Shown here: piece after piece, positions 1-7,256 of the stretch
How positions within the stretch are numbered: position 1 is the stretch's first letter
Layout: the number at the start of each line of letters is the position of its first letter
Source: Sphingosinicella terrae
GTDB lineage: Bacteria > Pseudomonadota > Alphaproteobacteria > Sphingomonadales > Sphingomonadaceae
NCBI RefSeq assembly: GCF_003347635.1
Contig: NZ_QDFY01000008.1
Coordinates: 62,001 to 126,000 of the forward strand
Length of the DNA stretch: 64,000 nt
Direction: 5' to 3'
Made by a program: the position numbers and the translations under genes
Notes under the pieces: generated by a model
Databases searched by the model: none
Told to the model about the DNA's origin: nothing
The model's input: only the letters and a program-made list of their open reading frames with translations

Positions 1-199
1 TCCCGCGAACGCGCCCGCCGGCCCGCATCTCGCGGTGCTCCAATATGGCACCGAGGTCGGCCTGGCCGACGCCGCCGCCCACCGGGCCCAGATGGGCGGC
101 GCGCTCGGTCGCGCCGAGCTTGCCGCGCGGGAGATCCGGCAGCAGCGCCAGGCCTACGCAAGGTCCGGCCGCTCCGCGGCCCGGTCGACGATCGACTGA
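1..199 (+). CDS. C-terminal end of an unidentified protein (5' end outside window)
   Basis: An open frame runs from base 2 to a TGA at 197-199 and encodes about 65 residues, ending in a basic, Arg/Ala/Ser-rich tail (…QQRQAYARSGRSAARSTID). No family is recognisable from this fragment. It lies 11 bases upstream of the BlaI-type repressor gene on the same strand, so the two could be cotranscribed. Codon use is strongly GC-biased like the neighbours, which supports it as real coding sequence. Its function cannot be stated from what is present. Confidence 0.45.
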   Translation, partial: PANAPAGPHLAVLQYGTEVGLADAAAHRAQMGGALGRAELAAREIRQQRQAYARSGRSAARSTID

Positions 200-210
200 G
201 CCGAGGGCCT

Positions 211-567
211 GTGGAGATAGAGCGCCTGGCGCCGCGGGAACGCGAGCTCGCCCAGATCGTGGTCGCGCTGGGCGAGGCCAGCGCGACCGACATCGAGCGC
301 AAGCTCAGTGATCCGCTCAGCAACTCGGCGGTCCGCTCGATGCTCCGCCGGCTCGAGCGCAAGGGCGTCGTCCGCCGTCACCGGCGCGGGAACAAGTTCG
401 TCTACGTGTCGGCGACGCCGACGCCCGCCGCACGGGTGGAGGCGCTGCGGCGGATCAGCCAGGAATATTTCGGCGGCTCGCTCGCCGCGGCGGCAGCGGC
501 CATCGCCGAGCTCGCGCGGACCGAGCGCGCGACCGCATCGAGCCTGGGCGTGCGCCGCACGGGCTAG
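211..567 (+). CDS. BlaI/MecI/CopY-family transcriptional repressor
   Basis: A 118-residue winged-helix protein. The N-terminal part (about residues 5-75) has the family pattern LAPRERELAQIVVALGEAS, followed by a recognition-helix region (NSAVRSMLRRLERKGVVRR) and a β-wing ending in KFVYVSAT. Family members bind DNA as dimers and repress β-lactamase or metal-resistance genes until a membrane sensor-protease cleaves them. No BlaR1/M56 sensor is visible here, so the target is unknown. The start is a GTG with GAGG four bases upstream. The C-terminal dimerisation helix is Ala-rich. Confidence 0.85.
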   Translation: MEIERLAPRERELAQIVVALGEASATDIERKLSDPLSNSAVRSMLRRLERKGVVRRHRRGNKFVYVSATPTPAARVEALRRISQEYFGGSLAAAAAAIAELARTERATASSLGVRRTG

Positions 568-591
568 GATCTGCCCTGGCCGGGACAGTCT

Positions 592-1239
592 CTAGAAAGG
601 CGGCGCGCCGCTCCAGATCCACCAGGCAAAGAGCAGGGCGAAAGCGGCGGCGGGGAGCAGCCGCCAGGCAGGCACGGCACGCATCGGCTCCGCCCCCGCC
701 GGCACGTCGCCGCGGCCGGTCACCATCGGCCGGAGCAGGTTCCTCCGCTTGACGAGGCCGTGATAGAGGATAGCGGCGACGTGGATGCCGATCAGGACGA
801 GGAGCAGGTTGAAGCCGTCCTCGTGCAATTCGTGGGCCGCTTCGGAAAGGTCGTAGCTGACGAGATGGGCCAGCGGTGCCGGATCGAGCCCGTCCTCGTC
901 GCTCGAGATCAGCCCCAGGACGACATGCACGACGAGCAGCCCCAGCAAGGCGAGGACGCTGAGCGCCCCGAGCGGATTGTGGCCGACCGAGGCCGGCGCG
1001 CGCCCGCCGAGATAGGCGCGGATCGCGCCCGGCCCTTTCACGAAACTCGAGAAGCGCGCGGTCGAGCTGCCGATCAGCCCCCAGACCAGGCGGAAGACGA
1101 GCAGGGCGACGATGGCGAAGCCGGCCCGGTAGTGCCAGGCGAGCGCGTCATTCTCGGCCGTCCACCAGGCACCGGCGATCAGCAGCACGAGCAGCCAGTG
1201 GAACAGCCGCGTCGGCAAGTCCCAGATCTTCGCCCGCAC
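592..1239 (-). CDS. Cytochrome b561-type diheme membrane protein
   Basis: A 215-residue integral membrane protein with four main hydrophobic segments (about 12-30, 40-58, 92-112, 140-160) plus one near the C terminus. Histidines placed like b-heme ligands occur in RLFHWLL, AWHYRAGF, VVHVVLG and GIHVAAILYH. The family (cytochrome b561 / Ni-hydrogenase b subunit type) shuttles electrons between the quinone pool and periplasmic partners. It starts 12 bases after the stop of the cytochrome c' gene on the same strand, so the two are probably one operon in which b561 exchanges electrons with the c-type cytochrome. The pairing is seen; the partnership is inferred. Confidence 0.9.
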   Translation of the reverse strand: MRAKIWDLPTRLFHWLLVLLIAGAWWTAENDALAWHYRAGFAIVALLVFRLVWGLIGSSTARFSSFVKGPGAIRAYLGGRAPASVGHNPLGALSVLALLGLLVVHVVLGLISSDEDGLDPAPLAHLVSYDLSEAAHELHEDGFNLLLVLIGIHVAAILYHGLVKRRNLLRPMVTGRGDVPAGAEPMRAVPAWRLLPAAAFALLFAWWIWSGAPPF

Positions 1240-1251
1240 GCGACCCGCCCC

Positions 1252-1776
1252 TCAGTCCTCGGGGGCGCGGAATCGGTCATGGCAATTCTTGCAGGCATTG
1301 CCGAGCTCGCCCATGCCGGCCCGTATCGCGTCGAGATTCCCGGTCTGGGCAGTCTGGTTGAAGCGGGCGGAGACCGCCTCGAACGCCTGCGCGCGCTCGC
1401 GGAAGGTCGCGGCGTCGGACCAGATTTCGGCCTTGGCGCGGGTCTCGCCCGCCTCCGGTCCGCTTCCTTCGGGGAACCAGGTGAGGATCTGCGGCCCGTA
1501 GCCGGCAATCAAGGCGGCATGGCGCTGGATCGTCTCGACCGACGGGCTGGAGGCCTTGAGCTCGCGGCCGAGCCCCTTCATCGCATCGCCCATCTCTTCA
1601 TAATGTTCATGACGGGCGCGCATCACCGCGGCGATGTCGGTCGGAGTGCCGGCTCCGGCGGCGACATTCTCCGCCGCCTCCGCCTGGTTTTCCGGGGCCG
1701 GCGCCGGATCGCCGCCATTGCAGGCGGCGACGGTCACGAGGGCGGCGACAGAAGCGACGGTAAGCCAGGACTTCAT
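1252..1776 (-). CDS. Cytochrome c' (class II c-type cytochrome), probable lipoprotein
   Basis: A 174-residue exported cytochrome with the heme-binding CKNCH motif close to the C terminus, as in four-helix-bundle class II cytochromes c. The N terminus is a signal sequence ending in VAAC, a plausible lipobox, followed by a Pro/Ala/Glu linker. I chose the ATG at 1776 because AAGGAG lies six bases before it; a longer frame opens at 1794 without a site. The gene precedes the b561 gene by 12 bases. Class II cytochromes c are periplasmic electron carriers or NO-binding proteins; the role here is not determined. Confidence 0.88.
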   Translation of the reverse strand: MKSWLTVASVAALVTVAACNGGDPAPAPENQAEAAENVAAGAGTPTDIAAVMRARHEHYEEMGDAMKGLGRELKASSPSVETIQRHAALIAGYGPQILTWFPEGSGPEAGETRAKAEIWSDAATFRERAQAFEAVSARFNQTAQTGNLDAIRAGMGELGNACKNCHDRFRAPED

Positions 1777-1874
1777 CAGCATCTCCTTCCGCATCGGCCA
1801 TGCCCCGGCGGCCGTCCGGGATCAATGCCGCGCATCGCAGAAAGGGTCCGCAAAGGCGCTCGCTTAAACGGAAA

Positions 1875-1902
1875 CGCCCCGCCCTCCGGGGAGAGCGGGG
1901 CG
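1875..1902 (-). terminator. Candidate rho-independent terminator
   Basis: A perfect 8-bp GC stem (CGCCCCGC / GCGGGGCG, 1875-1882 and 1895-1902) with a 12-base loop. On the minus strand it is followed by a T-rich run (GTTTCCGTTT). It lies about 95 bases downstream of the glycine-zipper gene, in the right direction to end that transcript before the cytochrome c' gene. Confidence 0.6.
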
Positions 1903-1997
1903 CCCTCGTACCGGTCCAACGAACAGGGACCGGAACGCCGAGGCTGGTTGGAGCCGGCGGCGGAAGGCGCGGTGGTCCGCGCCTCCCGCGCCGCTCC

Positions 1998-2333
1998 TTA
2001 GCGGCAGCGGCTGCGGCCGCGCTGGACCTCACGGCCGATCAGCGCGCCGGCGACGGCACCGAGGATGGTGCCCGTGGTCCGCTCGCCGCGCGTGTCGATC
2101 GCCCGGCCGGCGAGGGCGCCGGCGGCGCCGCCGATGATCAGGCCGGTGGTGCCGTTCGAGCGGCGGCAGTAGCGCCGGCCGTCGCGGCCGCGCCAGGTCG
2201 GCCCGTTATAATAGCCGTCGCGGTCATAGTGGCGGCTGTAGCCGTCATAGCGCTGGGCCATGGCCGGCGTGGCAACGGTGAGCGCGGGGACCGTCATCGT
2301 CACCGCGGCGAGACCGAGAATCGCTGTGCGCAT
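1998..2333 (-). CDS. Exported glycine-zipper 2TM-domain protein
   Basis: A 111-residue small envelope protein. A Sec signal peptide ends in TPAMAQ. A Tyr/Asp/Arg-rich middle part (DGYSRHYDRDGYYNG) follows, then a glycine-zipper segment with two Gly/Ala-rich stretches (GLIIGGAAGALAGRAI and GTILGAVAGALIGREV). The family resembles the Rickettsia 17-kDa antigen fold and sits in or across the outer membrane; the molecular role is poorly known. An AAGGAGAAG site precedes the ATG. A second member with the same layout, but as a lipoprotein, lies at 53104-53430. Confidence 0.8.
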   Translation of the reverse strand: MRTAILGLAAVTMTVPALTVATPAMAQRYDGYSRHYDRDGYYNGPTWRGRDGRRYCRRSNGTTGLIIGGAAGALAGRAIDTRGERTTGTILGAVAGALIGREVQRGRSRCR

Positions 2334-2585
2334 TGTCTTCTCCTTCGAATGCAGGACCGCGGGGTGGTCCCGGATCGAAGACCGGTTTAGGCCGATTCGG
2401 CTGAGCCCCTTCTGAATCGACGCGTTAGAGCGGGTTCATGAAGGTCAAGCCGACTTTGACGGTCGCGATGGCAGCGCCGGCGCCTCGCGGAGACGACTGA
2501 CTTAGCGAAATAACACAGCTTGTCCCTTGCGTTGGGGCGTGGCAGGGCCCAATCTTGAAGGGCAAGGAGAAGGAGTGGGATTGCC

Positions 2586-3821
2586 ATGGCCACGCAGACG
2601 CAAACGAACGCGGCGACCGGATCGGCCGAGGCCGCCTCGGCGCCGACGCTGACGCTCGAGCCGCCGGCGCCGCTGCAGACCGTGCAGCCGGAGCAGGCTG
2701 CGGGCCTGGTGCCGCTCAAGGAGGATCAGAAGGACGCGCTCGAGGCGCGGGTCGACACGTTCGTGAGCGAGCTGGTGGCGCTCGATTCCAACTCGCCCGA
2801 ATTCGGCAAGAAGGTCGACCAGCTGACGACGATGGGCCGCAAGGAGATCGCCGAGGCCGCGGGCCATTCCAACCGCTTCCTCGATCGCCCGGTCAAGGCG
2901 ATCAACAGCGACACGGGAATAGGCGCCGACCTAACCGAGCTCAGGCGCACGGTCGAGGCGCTCGATCCCGCGCGCGGCAATCTGAGCCGGCCGCGGCGGC
3001 TGCTCGGCTTCATCCCGTTCGGCAACTCGATGCGCAATTACTTCATGAAGTACCAGTCGGCGCAGACCCATATCGCCAAGATCCTGGCGGCGCTCGCCTC
3101 GGGCAAGGACGAGCTGCTGCAGGACAATGCCGCGATCGACACCGAGCGCGCGCAGATGTGGCGGACGATGGGCAAGCTCGAGCAGATGATCCACATCTCC
3201 AAGACGCTCGACGGCAAGCTCGAGGACAAGGCGAACGAGCTCGACGCCACCGAGCCGGCCAAGGCGAAGGCGATCCGCGAGACCGCGCTCTTCTACACCC
3301 GCCAGCGCACCACCGACCTGCTCACCCAGATGGCGGTGACGGTGCAGGGCTATCTCGCCCTCGATCTGGTCAAGAAGAACAATGTCGAGCTGGTGAAGGG
3401 CGTCGACCGCGCCTCGACGACCACGGTGTCGGCGCTGCGCACCGCGGTCACCGTCGCCCAGGCGCTGACCAACCAGAAGCTGGTGCTCGAGCAGATCACC
3501 GCGCTCAACACGACCACCGCGAACATGATCGAAAGCACCGGCAGCCTGCTCAAGAGCCAGTCGGCCGAGATCCACAAGCAGGCCGCTTCCTCGACGATCC
3601 CGCTCGAGACGCTGCAGCGCGCCTTCCAGAACATCTACGAGACGATGGATTCGATCGACAGCTTCAAGGTCGAGGCGCTCGGCAACATGAAGCAGACGGT
3701 CGAGACGCTGGGACGCGAGGTCGAGAAGAGCCGCGGCTATATCGCCCGCGCCGAGGGGGTCGAGCAGAACAGGCTGACCGGCACGACGGCGGACTCGCCG
3801 TTCACCGCGCTGGAAGGCTGA
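2586..3821 (+). CDS. telA: TelA/KlaA-family toxic-anion resistance protein
   Basis: A 411-residue soluble, mostly α-helical protein matching the TelA family in length and signatures (LGFIPFGNSMRNYFMKYQSA; RQRTTDLLTQMAVTVQGYLAL; a C-terminal segment near ALNTTTANMI). Family members were first linked to tellurite resistance but occur widely in stress loci with unknown biochemistry. The first ~40 residues are a low-complexity Ala/Pro/Thr lead. AAGGAGAAGGAG lies upstream of the ATG. It heads an operon with two membrane proteins, with gaps of 16 and 7 bases. This mirrors the Bacillus arrangement of a TelA-like gene (yaaN) next to membrane gene xpaC. Confidence 0.9.
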   Translation: MATQTQTNAATGSAEAASAPTLTLEPPAPLQTVQPEQAAGLVPLKEDQKDALEARVDTFVSELVALDSNSPEFGKKVDQLTTMGRKEIAEAAGHSNRFLDRPVKAINSDTGIGADLTELRRTVEALDPARGNLSRPRRLLGFIPFGNSMRNYFMKYQSAQTHIAKILAALASGKDELLQDNAAIDTERAQMWRTMGKLEQMIHISKTLDGKLEDKANELDATEPAKAKAIRETALFYTRQRTTDLLTQMAVTVQGYLALDLVKKNNVELVKGVDRASTTTVSALRTAVTVAQALTNQKLVLEQITALNTTTANMIESTGSLLKSQSAEIHKQAASSTIPLETLQRAFQNIYETMDSIDSFKVEALGNMKQTVETLGREVEKSRGYIARAEGVEQNRLTGTTADSPFTALEG

Positions 3822-3837
3822 GGAGCCGCGAAAGCCC

Positions 3838-4575
3838 ATGCCGCGCCATACCCGAAGCGTCGACCAGCAGATCGCCCGTTTCAACGAGGTGGTGGGCCGG
3901 ATCGACCGCGGCTCGGCGGCACGGGCGGCGCAGCGCCGGCAGGTCTCGCGCAGCCTGCAGGCGGTCAGGCGCAAGGCGACCAATATCGGAGTCGCGCTCG
4001 GGATCCTCATTGCCGCGACCATCGCCTTCGGCCTCATCGTCGGCCCGATCGGGATCGGCGGCCTGTTCCTCGTCGCCGCCCTGATGGTGCTGGCCGTGCT
4101 CGTCCTGTCGGTGATGCCGACGGAGCGGCCGATCGTCGACTATAAGGACGACATGCCGAACAAGGCGGTGGTGCAGCGGCTCGACAGCCTGCTCAGCCGC
4201 AAGCGCGCCGCCCTTCCCGCCCCGGCGGCGAGCCGCCTCGACGCGATCAGCGCCCAGCTGCCCCTCCTCGAGAATCGGCTCGCCGAGACGCAGATCCTCG
4301 ATCCGCTCGCCCAGGACGCGCGGCGGCTGATGGGCCGGCATCTGCCCGAGTTGATCGAGCGCTACGAGCGGGTGCCCGCCGCCTATCGCCACGAGCGCGA
4401 CGGTGAGGGCCTGACCGTGGACGAGCGGCTGGTCGCCGGGCTGGACGCCGCCAGCACCGCGCTGGACGATCTCGGCCGCAAGCTCGCGCGCGAGGATTTG
4501 AACGCCTTCGAGACCCAGGGCCGGTTCATCGAGAGCCGCTACAAGGATTCGAGCGGCGCCTTGCCGAGCGAGTGA
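3838..4575 (+). CDS. TelA-associated membrane protein A (XpaC-like position)
   Basis: 245 residues. A basic cytoplasmic N terminus (1-45) is followed by two adjacent membrane helices (about 48-92) and a helical cytoplasmic C-terminal domain. The C-terminal domain carries DARRLMGRHLPELIERY and ends with FETQGRFIESRY (224-235). Both blocks recur in the next gene (DARRLIGQHLPRLVDTY, FETQNRFIESRY), so the two are paralogues from a tandem duplication. GAGGAG precedes the ATG and telA ends 16 bases upstream. Membrane partners of TelA-family proteins in other phyla are XpaC-type proteins; equivalence is inferred from position and topology. No enzymatic motif is seen. Confidence 0.7.
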   Translation: MPRHTRSVDQQIARFNEVVGRIDRGSAARAAQRRQVSRSLQAVRRKATNIGVALGILIAATIAFGLIVGPIGIGGLFLVAALMVLAVLVLSVMPTERPIVDYKDDMPNKAVVQRLDSLLSRKRAALPAPAASRLDAISAQLPLLENRLAETQILDPLAQDARRLMGRHLPELIERYERVPAAYRHERDGEGLTVDERLVAGLDAASTALDDLGRKLAREDLNAFETQGRFIESRYKDSSGALPSE

Positions 4576-4582
4576 CCGGCTG

Positions 4583-5302
4583 ATGGCTTTCGAACTCGAG
4601 CGAGTCCTCTACGAGACCGAGGATTTCCTGCGCCGGAACCTGCGTTCGCGGGCCGCGCGGGAAGCGCAGAAGAGGCGCGCCAAGCGCAAGATGATCGAGG
4701 TGCTGCGCCGGGTGAAGCGCGCCGCCTATATCCTGGCCGGCCTGCTCGCCGCGATGGTCGGAGTCAGCATCTTTGTCGATGTCGGTTTCCTGACCTGGAT
4801 GATGGCGATCCCGACCATCTTCCTGATCGCCTTCCTCTCGGTCTTCTGGCCGAGCCGCGGCGGCGCGGATGAAGCGCCGGAGGCGCAGGCGGTGCGGCCG
4901 CTCGACGAACTCGCGTCGCGGGTGGAGGACGGGCTCATCGACCGCTGCAAGGAGCTGCCCGGACGCGCCCTGCCGGCGGCCGACCGGATCATCGCCCGCC
5001 TCAACGAGCTGCAGCCGCACCTCGGCACCCTGGATCAGGGCTCGGTCCTCGCCGGCGACGCCCGCCGGCTGATCGGCCAGCATCTGCCGCGGCTGGTCGA
5101 CACCTATCTCGACCTTCCGCCGAGCGCGCGCGGCCCGGCGACGGAGAGCAGCCAGCGCTTCATCGAGAGCCTCGAGATCGTCGGCGGCGAGCTCGACCAT
5201 CTGCTCGACCAATGCTGCCGCGACCGGCAGCTCAGCTTCGAGACCCAGAACCGCTTCATCGAGAGCCGCTACAGCGAGGACCCGCGGCTCAAGGGGGAGT
5301 GA
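4583..5302 (+). CDS. TelA-associated membrane protein B, paralogue of the preceding gene
   Basis: 239 residues with the same plan as its neighbour. An Arg/Lys-rich N terminus (residues 15-42) is followed by two membrane helices (about 45-88), an acidic linker and a helical domain ending in FETQNRFIESRY (219-230). Outside the shared blocks the two sequences have diverged strongly, so they probably form a heteromer rather than being redundant copies. The gene starts 7 bases after the preceding stop and is almost certainly cotranscribed with telA. No catalytic motif is visible. A role in envelope or toxic-oxyanion stress can only be inferred from telA. Confidence 0.7.
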   Translation: MAFELERVLYETEDFLRRNLRSRAAREAQKRRAKRKMIEVLRRVKRAAYILAGLLAAMVGVSIFVDVGFLTWMMAIPTIFLIAFLSVFWPSRGGADEAPEAQAVRPLDELASRVEDGLIDRCKELPGRALPAADRIIARLNELQPHLGTLDQGSVLAGDARRLIGQHLPRLVDTYLDLPPSARGPATESSQRFIESLEIVGGELDHLLDQCCRDRQLSFETQNRFIESRYSEDPRLKGE

Positions 5303-5327
5303 GCGGCGCCTTGAGCTTTGGCAGCTG

Positions 5328-5342
5328 TAGGATTAAATCCTA
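5328..5342 (+). promoter_or_regulatory. Perfect palindrome upstream of parD (probable autoregulatory operator)
   Basis: TAGGATT-A-AATCCTA is a perfect 7+1+7 palindrome ending three bases before the parD ATG. A TTGAGC hexamer at 5311-5316 could be the -35, which would put the palindrome over the -10/start region. ParD antitoxins are ribbon-helix-helix repressors of their own operons, so this is the expected place for its binding site. Confidence 0.55.
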
Positions 5343-5345
5343 GCG

Positions 5346-5624
5346 ATGCGTTCTACCCGTCAATTCAGCATAACACTGCCGAACAAGATGGCTGATCTCG
5401 TCCGCGCCCGGGTCCGGTCCGGACAATATGCCAGCGAGAGCGAGGTTGTCCGGGAGGGGTTGCGGGCCCTCCAGGCGCGGGAGCGCGCCCTCGAGGAATG
5501 GCTTCACCAGTCAGTTGGCCCGGCCTACGACGCAGTCAAGGCGCGGCCGGCCACCGTCCTCAGCGCCGAACAGATCCGAGCCGCGCTCGCGGAAGAAAAA
5601 GTGTCCTTCAGGGATGAGGGGTGA
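5346..5624 (+). CDS. parD: Type II antitoxin, ParD family
   Basis: A 92-residue ribbon-helix-helix antitoxin. The N terminus has the DNA-binding strand and helices (QFSITLPNKMADLVRARVRS, then GQYASESEVVREGLRAL), the standard ParD/CopG pattern. The C-terminal half (about 45-92) is the region that wraps the toxin. It neutralises ParE and represses the operon as a dimer. The stop codon overlaps the ancestral GTG start of parE (GTGA). The toxin gene is frameshifted at its third codon, so the antitoxin may now be maintained without a normally expressed partner. Confidence 0.85.
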   Translation: MRSTRQFSITLPNKMADLVRARVRSGQYASESEVVREGLRALQARERALEEWLHQSVGPAYDAVKARPATVLSAEQIRAALAEEKVSFRDEG

Positions 5625-5927
5625 CCCCTCAGGGTTCTCTTTGCCCCAGAGGTAGAAGCTCAGTTGAGAGCGCTCTACCGCTACAATGCGAAGGAAGCGT
5701 CGGCCGAAATCTCTGAAGGAAATGTCGATGCCATTGTCGACAAGTGCTTGGGCGTGGCCGAGTTTCCCAACCGAGGCACATCCCGCGAGGACGTAAGGCC
5801 CGGGTTGCGGACGATCCCGTTCCGGCGGCGGGTGACGATCGCCTATTCCGTCGACGACGAGCAGGTGCTGATCCTCGGCATCTTCTACGCGGGACAAGAT
5901 TTCACCGTTTGGCCCGGCGAATCCTGA
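5621..5927 (+). pseudogene. parE: ParE-family toxin with an early frameshift
   Basis: The ParE body is intact from about base 5631 (RVLFAPEVEAQLRALYRY … VLILGIFYAGQDF), with the family's β-strands and C-terminal FYAGQD. Between the parD stop and this body there is no in-frame ATG or GTG. The GTG at 5621 that overlaps parD (GTGA) is one base out of frame. Removing one C from the CCCC run at 5625-5628 restores MTLRVLFAPEVEAQL and a ~101-residue protein. As it stands only a TTG at 5664 (87 residues) could start translation, losing the first β-strand. It could be a real mutation or an assembly error. Confidence 0.7.
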
Positions 5928-5987
5928 AGCCGCACCGTCGCGGCAACCTGGAATGCGCGCCCGCTCGAACTGCGTGTCGTTGTGCGC

Positions 5988-6170
5988 TCAAGCCCGGCCG
6001 AGCGCCTCGTCGATCTTGGCGACGACCTCGGTCGATGGCAGCGCCACCTCGAGCCGGTCGTCGCGGGAGAAATAGAGGATCGTCGTGCCTTCGTCGGTCG
6101 GGCGGACGTAGCGGACATGTTCCGGGGCGACGGCGACGCTGTCCCCGTCCTCGAGCGTGAACCAGATCAT
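5988..6170 (-). CDS. Small conserved protein of unknown function (60 aa)
   Basis: A 60-residue protein starting MIWFTLEDGDSVAVAPEHV and ending VVAKIDEALGRA. GAGGG lies just upstream of the ATG. The pattern of short β-strands followed by a C-terminal helix resembles small FlbD-like proteins in general layout, but no flagellar gene is nearby and I do not claim homology. It stands alone between the parDE locus and the symporter gene and has its own orientation. Confidence 0.6.
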   Translation of the reverse strand: MIWFTLEDGDSVAVAPEHVRYVRPTDEGTTILYFSRDDRLEVALPSTEVVAKIDEALGRA

Positions 6171-6266
6171 GAGCCCTCCCTCAGCGCGTGGATGAAGGGG
6201 CCTTATCCGGCTCCGGTCGCCGGGCGGCAAGTGCTTGATGCGAAGCCCGGCCGCTCCTAACCCGCG

Positions 6267-7247
6267 ATGGTGCTGGCCCGCCTGCTCCCCGATCGCTTCA
6301 TCCTCTGGCTGCTCGGGACGGTGGCGCTCGCCATCCTGCTGCCGGTCTCCGGCACGCTCGCGGGCGCGGTCGATGCCGCGACGCTGGCGGCGATCTTCGC
6401 CCTGTTCTTCCTTCACGGCGTGCGGTTGCCACGCGAGGCCCTGCTCTCCGGAGTCACCGACTGGCGGCTCCATCTCGCCATACTCGCTCTCACCTTCCTC
6501 CTGTTTCCGATCGCCGGCGTGGCGATGTCGCTGGCCATGCCGGGGCTGCTCGCCCCGGAGCTGTGGACCGGGATCCTGTTCCTGTGCGCTTTGCCTTCGA
6601 CGGTGCAGAGCTCTATCGCCTACACGTCGATCGCCCGCGGCAACGTCGCCGGCGCCGTCGCCGCGGCTGCCTTCTCCAACCTGCTCGGGGTCTTCCTGAC
6701 GCCGATGCTCGCGGCGCTGATGCTGGAAGCGCAGGGCGCCTCGGTCTCGCTCGCCGGCATCGGCAAGATTTTCGCCCTTCTGTTCCTGCCCTTCCTGCTC
6801 GGCCACGCGCTGCGGCCGCTGCTCCTGTCGCTGGTGAAAGACCGGCCGAGGCTCACCACCGTCGTCGACAAGGGCACGATCCTCCTGGCCGTCTACGGCG
6901 CCTTCTCGGCCGCGACGGTGGAGGGGATATGGCGCCGGCTTCCGGCGGCGGATCTGGCGATCTTGTCGGCGCTGCTGCTGGCGCTGCTCGGCTTCATCCT
7001 CGTCGCTGCCTGGGTGCTCGGCCGGATCGGCCGCTTCCCGCCGCCGAGCCGCGCCGCGATCCTGTTCTGCGGATCGGTGAAGAGCCTGGCGAGCGGCGCC
7101 CCGATGGCGCGGATCCTCTTTCCGGGCGCGGCGGGCGCGGCGGTGCTGCTGCCGGTGATGATCTTCCACACGATTCAGCTCGTCGTCTGCGCGTGGATAG
7201 CCGGCACGATGGGCCGCGCCGCCGGGGACCCCCCGACGCGTGAGTGA
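6267..7247 (+). CDS. Bile acid:sodium symporter family transporter
   Basis: A 326-residue membrane protein with about ten hydrophobic segments spread along the whole length and the SBF/YfeH-type signatures ALFFLHGVRL near residue 50, LCALPSTVQSSIAYTSIARG near residue 115 and LFCGSVKSLASGAPMA near residue 270. The two conserved Ser/Thr-rich, helix-breaking segments are where family members bind Na+ and substrate. Bacterial members transport organic anions such as pantoate or sterol-like acids; the substrate cannot be told from sequence. It is convergent with the aminotransferase gene, 9 bases away. Confidence 0.88.
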   Translation: MVLARLLPDRFILWLLGTVALAILLPVSGTLAGAVDAATLAAIFALFFLHGVRLPREALLSGVTDWRLHLAILALTFLLFPIAGVAMSLAMPGLLAPELWTGILFLCALPSTVQSSIAYTSIARGNVAGAVAAAAFSNLLGVFLTPMLAALMLEAQGASVSLAGIGKIFALLFLPFLLGHALRPLLLSLVKDRPRLTTVVDKGTILLAVYGAFSAATVEGIWRRLPAADLAILSALLLALLGFILVAAWVLGRIGRFPPPSRAAILFCGSVKSLASGAPMARILFPGAAGAAVLLPVMIFHTIQLVVCAWIAGTMGRAAGDPPTRE

Positions 7248-7256
7248 GAGCGACGG

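Noticed and set aside
5664-5927. TTG at 5664 as the true start of ParE
   Set aside because: It would remove the first β-strand of the fold, while a one-base C-run change restores a start at the usual GTGA overlap.
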